This document shows, one piece after another, positions 31,736-37,113 of a stretch of 37,113 nt of DNA. The notes beneath the pieces are model-generated. The model was not told the DNA's origin, did not search any database, and saw only the letters and a program-made list of their open reading frames with translations. Position numbers and translations under genes: made by a program. Within the stretch, counting starts at the first letter, position 1; every line of letters starts with the position of its first letter. This stretch comes from JAVBSC01 sp031547305 (GTDB lineage: Bacteria; Desulfobacterota; Desulfovibrionia; Desulfovibrionales; Desulfovibrionaceae), in assembly GCA_031547305.1 (NCBI GenBank), contig JAVBSC010000119.1, positions 1 through 37,113 on the forward strand, read 5' to 3'.

Positions 31736-32034
31736 ACTATGCTAGGCCAGTGGATGCTCAAGGGCAGTGCGCTGCATGGGCACGTACAGCTCCCTGGCGG
31801 TGATAAGATTCGCCTTGCGCTGGCACATTTTAACTTTGAAATTGAACAATACAAGTCTCGCAAACGGTATAGTGTTTTGCTTATAACAATGCGAAATTTT
31901 TAAGATAAACTACACGCTTCGCGGGCATTCGCTTCGCGTCTGCCGGGCAATTTCAAAGTGAAATTGCTCTAGCGTTTTGCCGCGTTTTTCTCAAGTCGCT
32001 GTTCAGGCCGGTCAGCGGCGGCATAGCTATGGCC
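31736..32034. other. Intergenic region between lctP and dnaE
   Basis: 299 bases without a credible gene. It should contain the lctP promoter and the dnaE 3' end. The central part is AT-rich (about 31825-31910) and flanked by inverted repeats that are listed separately. Confidence 0.6.
31833..31966. repeat. Inverted-repeat-bounded element, possible MITE
   Basis: ACTTTGAAATTG (31833-31844) and CAATTTCAAAGT (31948-31959) are perfect 12-bp inverted repeats bounding 127 bases of mostly non-coding DNA. The right copy continues as CAATTTCA-AAG-TGAAATTG (31948-31966), itself a perfect palindrome. It could be a small non-autonomous element or a paired operator; copy number in the genome would tell. 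Confidence 0.5.
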
Positions 32035-35000
32035 TTAAACAGCCTCGCTCCATAAAGCCAAACCAGCGCTAAGCTCCGGGCCGGGCTGGACCGCGTAGCT
32101 CGGGCCGAATCCCACCAGACACCACATGTCCTTGCGGCGCAGGCGGGCTTGCACCGGGGCCTGGCCGGGGTGGCTCAGCAGCAGGCTTTTAAGCTGTTCC
32201 AGACGCTCCGGGGTGAGCTGCTCGTTTTTCAGGTCCAGGATCAGCGGGTTCACGCTTTCCTGCGAAGCCTTGGCCAGGGGCAGAACTTTTTCTCCCAACA
32301 GCTTGATCTCGCGCAGTTGCTCCTCTTCGTCCTCGGCCTCGTCAAACTGCCTGGAGGCCGCGCCTTCGTGGGCGCTGATCCGGCAGTGCACCAGCAGGGG
32401 CTGCTCGCTGTTCAGCAAGTCGCGGTATTCCGCGTAAGGCTCCGGAAAAAAGGTGCACTCGCCGGAGGCGGTCAGGTCGCTGACCTGGCAAAAAGCCATG
32501 CGCGTGCCCTTTTTGGTGATGTATTCCTTGACGCTGTTGATCAGCAGGGCGCATTTAAGCTCCGCGCCGGCCGGCAGATCCCGGCATTCCTCCAGCGGGG
32601 TCAGCTCCAGGCGGGCGATTTCCCGCCGGAATGGCTGGAGCGGGTGGCTGGTCAGGTAAAAGCCCAGGGCTTCCTTTTCAAAGCCCAGCTTGACGTCGTT
32701 GGTCCACTCCAGTACCGCCTGCTCCGGGCACTCCAGGCCTATGCCCGGCAGTTGCGGGGCCGGTTCCGGCATCAGGGTGAACAGAGACATCTGGTTGGAA
32801 TCCTGGTCCTTTTTCTTTTTCTGAGCTTTTGCCACCACAGCGTCCAGGGCGGCGGCCATGCCGGCCCTGGTGCACCCCAGGCAGTCAAAGGCCCCGCCCT
32901 TGATCAGGTTTTCCAGAACCCGCTTGGTGACCTTGCGCATGTTCACCCGGCAGCAAAGGTCCAGCATGGAAAGGAAGGGGCCGTCCTTGGCGCGGGAGTC
33001 CACAATTTCGCGAATGGCTTCGTCGCCCACGTTTTTCACCCCGCCCAGGCCGTAAATGATCCGGCCGTTGCGCACGGTGAATTCCCGGCGGCTTTCCTGC
33101 ACGGAAGGGCGCTCCACCTCCACGGCCATATCCTTGCAGGCGGCCACGTACTTGAGCACCTTGTCCTGGTTGCCCATTTCGGAGGTGAGCAGGGCGGCCA
33201 TGAATTCAGCCTTGTGGTGCGCCTTCAGGTAGGCGGTGTGGTAGGAAATCAGCGCGTAGGCGGCGGAGTGCGACTTGTTGAAGCCGTATTCCGCGAATTT
33301 TTCCATCAGGTCGAAGATTTCGTTGGCCTTTTTTTCCGGCACGTTGTTGGCCTGCGCGCCGTGCACGAATTTGCCGCGCTCCGCGGCCATGGCCGCCGGG
33401 TCTTTTTTGCCCATGGCCCGACGCAGCAGGGCCGCGCCGCCCAGTGTGTAGCCGGCCACGATCTGGGCGATCTGCATGACCTGCTCCTGGTAGACGATGA
33501 CTCCGTAGGTGTCCTTAAGGCAGTCCTGCAGCGTGGGCAGAGGGTAGCTGACCTTGACCTCGCCGTGCTTGCGCTTGATGAACTCGTCCACCATGCCGGA
33601 TCCCAGGGGCCCGGGCCGGTATAGGGCCAGCATGGCGATGATGTCCTCAAAAACCGAGGGTTTGAGCATGCGCAGATACTTGCGCATGCCGGAGCTTTCC
33701 ACCTGGAATATGCCGTCCGTGTCGCCGGAGGCATAAAGCCTGTAGGTATCCGGGTCGGTCAGGGGCAGGGTGTCCAGGTCCGGCGGGGTCTGGCCCTGCA
33801 GGCTGATGTTGTCCAGGGTGTCCTGGATCAGGGTCATGGTGCGCAGACCCAGAAAGTCGAATTTGACCAGGCCGACTTTTTCCACCATTTTCATGGGGAA
33901 CTGGGTGACCACTTCCTCGCGTTTTCCCCGGTAGACAGGCAAATAGTCGATCATCGGGCGGTCGGAAATAACCACCCCGGCCGCGTGGGTGGAGGCGTGG
34001 CGCGACAGGCCCTCCAGGCGGCGGGAAACGTCCAGGAGCTTGGTTATTTTGGGGTCAGCCTTGTACAGGGCCTGCAAATCCGGCTCCTGGTCAATGGCCT
34101 TTTGCACGGTCATTTTCAGGTCTTCCGGAATAAGTTTGGCAATGCGGTCGGTTTCCTGAAACGTCAGTCCCAGGGCGCGGCCCACGTCGCGCACCACGGC
34201 CTTGGCCTTCATTTTTCCGAATGTGGTGATCTGGGCTACGGAGTCCGCGCCGTAGCGGTCCGCCACGTACTGGATGACCTGCTGGCGCTTGCGTTCGCAA
34301 AAGTCCACGTCAATATCCGGCATGCTGATGCGCTCAATGTTCAGAAAGCGCTCGAACAGCAGGTTGTACGGGATTGGGTCCAGGTTGGTGATGCGGAGGG
34401 ACCAGGCGGCCAGGGAACCGGCGGCCGAACCGCGCCCCGGTCCGACGGGAATGCCGTTGTCCTTGGCCCAGTTGATGAAGTCCTGAACGATCATGAAGTA
34501 GGCCGGGAACTCCATTTTGCAGATCACGTCCAGTTCGTATTCCAGGCGTTGCCGGTAAGCCTCTTCGTCCACCCGGTAGGGCAGCTTTTCCAGGCGGCGC
34601 TCCAGGCCGTCCCTGGCCAGCCCCCGGAACTCCTCGTCCATGGTCTTGCCTTCCGGCAGCTTGTAGACAGGAAAATGGTAGTCCTTGAGGTTGAAGTTGT
34701 AATCCTCGCACATTTCCGCAATGCGCATGGTGTTGGCCAGGGCTTCCGGGTGCCGGGCGAAATCCTTTTCCATTTCCTCCGGCGATTTGTAGTACAGCTC
34801 TTTGGTCTCAAAGCGCATGCGCTTGGGATCGTCCACCTGGCTCTGGGTCTGGATGCACAGGAGAATGTCGTGGGCCTCCACGTCGGTTTTGTCCAGATAG
34901 TGGCAGTCGTTGGTGGCCACCAGGGGCAGGCCGGTTTTATCCGCTATTTCCAAAAGCCCGGCGTTGACCGTTTTTTGCTCCGCCAGACCGTTTTCCTGCA

Positions 35001-35517
35001 ATTCCAAAAAGAAACGTTCCGGGTAGATGTCCGCGTATTCTTTGGCTACTTTTAAGGCCTCGTCCATGCCGAAGCGTTGCAGGGCGCGGGGAACTTCCCC
35101 GGCCAGACAGGCTGACAAGGCGATGACGCCTTCGGAGTACTTGCGCAGCAGGGTTTTATCCACCCTTGGCCGGTAATGGAAGCCGTACAAGGCGGCCTGG
35201 GAGACCAGCTTGACCAGGTTGTGGTAGCCGGCCAGGTTTTGGGCCAGGAGCACCAGGTGAAAACGCTCTTTGGCGAAGTCGCTGGTTTTGTCCGTGTGGT
35301 CGCGGCAGGTGTATACCTCGCAGCCCAGAATCGGCTTCAGGCCGAATTCCCTGGCTTCCAGGTAAAAGGGCAGGGCGGCGTACATGTTGCCGTGGTCGGT
35401 CACGGCCACGTGGCTCATGCCGTAGTCTTTGGCTCGCTTGCACAGATCCTTCAGGCGAATGGCCCCGTCCAGCAGGCTGTACTCGCTGTGGCAGTGCAGA
35501 TGGGTGAAGTCGGTCAT
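32035..35517 (-). CDS. dnaE: DNA polymerase III alpha subunit
   Basis: Replicative polymerase catalytic subunit, 1160 residues, a standard DnaE length. It opens with the PHP domain (FTHLHCHSEYSLLDGAIRL), and continues through the C-family polymerase core with VGPGRGSAAGSLAAW near residue 360 and the catalytic aspartates in MPDIDVDFCERKR near residue 400. Helix-hairpin-helix and OB-fold regions follow toward the C-terminus (KCALLINSVKEYITKKGTRMAF). No intein or frameshift is seen. It is transcribed alone, divergent from arsR. Confidence 0.98.
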   Translation of the reverse strand: MTDFTHLHCHSEYSLLDGAIRLKDLCKRAKDYGMSHVAVTDHGNMYAALPFYLEAREFGLKPILGCEVYTCRDHTDKTSDFAKERFHLVLLAQNLAGYHNLVKLVSQAALYGFHYRPRVDKTLLRKYSEGVIALSACLAGEVPRALQRFGMDEALKVAKEYADIYPERFFLELQENGLAEQKTVNAGLLEIADKTGLPLVATNDCHYLDKTDVEAHDILLCIQTQSQVDDPKRMRFETKELYYKSPEEMEKDFARHPEALANTMRIAEMCEDYNFNLKDYHFPVYKLPEGKTMDEEFRGLARDGLERRLEKLPYRVDEEAYRQRLEYELDVICKMEFPAYFMIVQDFINWAKDNGIPVGPGRGSAAGSLAAWSLRITNLDPIPYNLLFERFLNIERISMPDIDVDFCERKRQQVIQYVADRYGADSVAQITTFGKMKAKAVVRDVGRALGLTFQETDRIAKLIPEDLKMTVQKAIDQEPDLQALYKADPKITKLLDVSRRLEGLSRHASTHAAGVVISDRPMIDYLPVYRGKREEVVTQFPMKMVEKVGLVKFDFLGLRTMTLIQDTLDNISLQGQTPPDLDTLPLTDPDTYRLYASGDTDGIFQVESSGMRKYLRMLKPSVFEDIIAMLALYRPGPLGSGMVDEFIKRKHGEVKVSYPLPTLQDCLKDTYGVIVYQEQVMQIAQIVAGYTLGGAALLRRAMGKKDPAAMAAERGKFVHGAQANNVPEKKANEIFDLMEKFAEYGFNKSHSAAYALISYHTAYLKAHHKAEFMAALLTSEMGNQDKVLKYVAACKDMAVEVERPSVQESRREFTVRNGRIIYGLGGVKNVGDEAIREIVDSRAKDGPFLSMLDLCCRVNMRKVTKRVLENLIKGGAFDCLGCTRAGMAAALDAVVAKAQKKKKDQDSNQMSLFTLMPEPAPQLPGIGLECPEQAVLEWTNDVKLGFEKEALGFYLTSHPLQPFRREIARLELTPLEECRDLPAGAELKCALLINSVKEYITKKGTRMAFCQVSDLTASGECTFFPEPYAEYRDLLNSEQPLLVHCRISAHEGAASRQFDEAEDEEEQLREIKLLGEKVLPLAKASQESVNPLILDLKNEQLTPERLEQLKSLLLSHPGQAPVQARLRRKDMWCLVGFGPSYAVQPGPELSAGLALWSEAV

Positions 35518-35646
35518 GGCTATCTTTTAACTATTTATATTTTTAGGATAATATATTTTGCGGACGCAGGATTTCCGCCGTCTTGCGGTAAAGTCGAAGG
35601 ATAGCAGATTTGCCCGCGCGGCTCAACGCCGGATTTTTTTGCGTTC

Positions 35647-35675
35647 TTGACATTATTCAATAATTGTTGAATAAT
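35647..35675 (+). promoter_or_regulatory. arsR-arsM promoter with ArsR operator
   Basis: TTGACA (35647-35652), 17-base spacer, AATAAT (35670-35675). A perfect inverted repeat ATTCAA-N6-TTGAAT (35655-35672) fills the spacer and overlaps the -10, the usual form and place of an ArsR operator. The predicted transcription start coincides with the arsR ATG at 35682, so the mRNA may be leaderless. Confidence 0.75.
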
Positions 35676-35681
35676 TGCACA

Positions 35682-36050
35682 ATGGAAACAAAAACCGCCG
35701 CCACCATATTTGAAGTTCTGACTTCCGAGGCCCGGCTGGCCATCTTCCGGCTGCTGGTCAAATACGCGCCGGACGGTCTGGTGGCCGGAGAAATCGCCCG
35801 GATGCTGGACATCCCCAAGACCAATCTTTCTTTTCATCTGAAAACCATTGTCCACAGCGGGCTGGCCGGCCTGGAGCGCGAAGGCCGCAACACGCGGTAC
35901 AGGGCCAACATCCCCCTGATGCTGGAAACCATCGCCTTTCTGACGGCCGAGTGCTGTTCCGGCAATCCGGAGCAATGCCGGGCGTACCGGGCGGCCAGCG
36001 GGATTGCGCCGGAATTTCTGCCGCCCTGTTGTGAAAATGAAAAACCCTAA
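35682..36050 (+). CDS. arsR: ArsR-family arsenic-responsive repressor
   Basis: 122 residues with a winged helix at about 10-80 (VLTSEARLAIFRLL, IARMLDIPKTNLSFHLKTI). The classical metal site ELCVCDL of the recognition helix is absent. Instead cysteines cluster at the C-terminus: Cys91, Cys92 and Cys99 (ECCSGNPEQC) plus Cys116-Cys117. This resembles the Cys95-Cys96-Cys102 site of the Acidithiobacillus ArsR. An upstream TTG frame (35664) exists, but ATG 35682 fits the promoter position. The perfect operator in its own promoter implies autorepression relieved by As(III). It is followed by arsM. Confidence 0.92.
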   Translation: METKTAATIFEVLTSEARLAIFRLLVKYAPDGLVAGEIARMLDIPKTNLSFHLKTIVHSGLAGLEREGRNTRYRANIPLMLETIAFLTAECCSGNPEQCRAYRAASGIAPEFLPPCCENEKP

Positions 36051-36066
36051 CGTGGAGAATATGTTT

Positions 36067-36897
36067 ATGAGCGACAAATCCAACGAACAAGTCAGAGAAA
36101 CCGTGCGGGCCGGTTACGCGGCCATTGCCGCCGGGCGGGGTTCTTGTTGTTGTTCCGGCCAGCGCAGCGGCCAGGCCGACCCGGCCCGGCTGGCGCAAGC
36201 AATGGGCTACGACGCGCAAAGCCTGGCCAATCTTCCGGCTGGCGCGAACATGGGGCTTTCCTGCGGCAACCCCGTGGCCGTCGCGGCCTTGCAAGAAGGC
36301 CAGATTGTCCTGGACCTGGGCAGCGGCGGCGGTTTTGACGTGTTCCAGGCTGGGGAAAAGGTCAAATCCTCCGGACGGGTCATCGGCGTGGATATGACCC
36401 CGGAAATGCTGGCCCGGGCTCGCGGGAACATCGAGCAGTACCGGCAACGCACCGGTCTGGACAACGTGGAGTTCCGCCTGGGCGAGATTGAGTACCTGCC
36501 CGTGCCGGACGCCAGCATTGACGTGGTGCTGTCCAACTGCGTCATTAATCTTTCTCCGGACAAGCCTCAGGTCTGGCGGGAAATCTTTCGCGTCCTGAAG
36601 CCGGGCGGCAAAGTATCCGTTTCCGATCTGGCCCTGTTGAGGCCGCTGCCCGATAACATCCGGCAGATGGCCGCCGCCCTGGTGGGGTGCGTGGCCGGGG
36701 CGGTCCTGGTGGAAGAAACCATGGCCATGCTGGAAAAAACCGGCTTCACCTCCATCGTCCTGACGCCCAAGCCCGACTATGTGCGGAACATGCGGGACTG
36801 GAACGACCCCTTGTACAAGCGAATCGCCGGGACCTTGCCGGAAGGCGGGGAAATGGCGGATTACGTTGTCAGCCTGTCCATTGAGGCGCGGAGATAG
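36067..36897 (+). CDS. arsM: Arsenite S-adenosylmethionine methyltransferase
   Basis: Methylates As(III) for detoxification. 276 residues with the SAM motif VLDLGSGGGFD (81-91) and the three conserved arsenic-binding cysteines Cys66 (LSCGNP), Cys158 (SNCVINLSPDK) and Cys208. Extra cysteines lie in the N-terminal GSCCCSG (Cys27-29). The second ATG, 36067, is better placed (ggag 9 bases ahead) than ATG 36061 (3 bases). It follows arsR by 16 bases in one operon. No arsenite efflux pump or arsenate reductase is in the window. Confidence 0.95.
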   Translation: MSDKSNEQVRETVRAGYAAIAAGRGSCCCSGQRSGQADPARLAQAMGYDAQSLANLPAGANMGLSCGNPVAVAALQEGQIVLDLGSGGGFDVFQAGEKVKSSGRVIGVDMTPEMLARARGNIEQYRQRTGLDNVEFRLGEIEYLPVPDASIDVVLSNCVINLSPDKPQVWREIFRVLKPGGKVSVSDLALLRPLPDNIRQMAAALVGCVAGAVLVEETMAMLEKTGFTSIVLTPKPDYVRNMRDWNDPLYKRIAGTLPEGGEMADYVVSLSIEARR

Positions 36898-36937
36898 GAC
36901 GGAGACGCGCAAGCGGAGGCTCAAATAAATTATTTTC

Positions 36938-36966
36938 TTGCATATATTACGAAGAGTGATTATAGG
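36938..36966 (+). promoter_or_regulatory. Promoter of the RRM protein gene
   Basis: TTGCAT (36938-36943), 17-base spacer, TATAGG (36961-36966). Initiation near 36973 would leave a leader of about 76 bases that contains the hairpin TTTGCAT-ATGG-ATGCAAA (36989-37006). Many bacterial RRM proteins are cold-induced, and a structured leader fits post-transcriptional control, but this is inference. Confidence 0.5.
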
Positions 36967-37048
36967 CATTCGTAAAGTGCGCAATTGTTTTGCATATGGA
37001 TGCAAACGTCATGTGCAAAATTTTTTAAACTAATCAACGAGGTTTTTT

Positions 37049-37113
37049 GTGAGCAAGTCTATTTATGTGGGGAACCTGCCCTGGTCGGCGACTGAAGATC
37101 AAGTTCGTAATCT
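37049..37113 (+). CDS. RRM RNA-binding protein (partial, runs off the window)
   Basis: Only 21 codons are present. They begin with GTG and read MSKSIYVGNLPWSATEDQVR, where IYVGNLPW is the RNP-2 motif of an RNA recognition motif. Single-RRM proteins of about 90 residues occur in Desulfovibrionaceae and cyanobacteria. A gagg sequence lies 6 bases before the GTG. The 3' part is beyond the window, so length and the RNP-1 motif cannot be checked. Confidence 0.88.
   Translation, partial: MSKSIYVGNLPWSATEDQVRN

Overview
The window looks like chromosomal DNA of a sulfate- or sulfite-reducing deltaproteobacterium of the Desulfovibrionaceae type. This is inferred from gene content: lactate permease, Rex, an Fo-only ATP synthase operon split from F1, leuCD of the small-LeuD type, and two-component proteins with a double-pass periplasmic sensor. 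The DNA is GC-rich, with AT-rich regulatory gaps. No marker here proves genus or species, and no rRNA, tRNA or CRISPR array was seen.

Layout. 1-4.5 kb: leuA-leuC-leuD-leuB, a tight plus-strand leucine operon ended by a long hairpin shared with the facing gene. 4.5-8.9 kb: minus-strand run rex-cobS-fliJ-motE-truA-ansA (redox repressor, cobalamin synthesis, two flagellar accessory proteins, tRNA pseudouridine synthase, asparaginase). 8.9-9.66 kb: gene-poor gap. 9.66-14.2 kb: a surface module, a 950-residue autotransporter with about 17 tandem passenger repeats, preceded by a polytopic membrane LuxR-type regulator and a decayed copy of that regulator's DNA-binding segment. 14.4-14.95 kb: AT-rich DNA and an IS481-type transposase relic. 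14.97-16.8 kb: Fo operon atpZ/I-like, atpI-like, atpB, atpE, with possible Rex sites at its promoter. 16.9-18.3 kb: RlmD/TrmA-type RNA methyltransferase. 18.5-19.97 kb: an orphan trpB with its own promoter, a Trp-rich leader peptide and a classical attenuator.

20-26 kb, plus strand: single-domain response regulator, an unusual PEP-synthase-like protein lacking the TIM barrel, a sensor histidine kinase and a capsule-type glycosyltransferase, ended by a terminator. 26.3-30.2 kb: NhaC antiporter, a sulfatase-superfamily enzyme with Thr in place of the formylglycine Cys/Ser, and a Crp/Fnr regulator, facing a lactate permease (30.2-31.7 kb). 31.7-32.0 kb: gap containing an inverted-repeat element. 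32.0-35.5 kb: dnaE. 35.6-36.9 kb: arsR-arsM arsenic module with a visible operator. 37.05 kb to the end: start of an RRM RNA-binding protein.

The two signals most worth following are the complete trp attenuator in front of a lone trpB, and the response regulator / phosphohistidine-swivel protein / histidine kinase operon, which looks like a phosphotransfer system built on a stripped-down PEP synthase.
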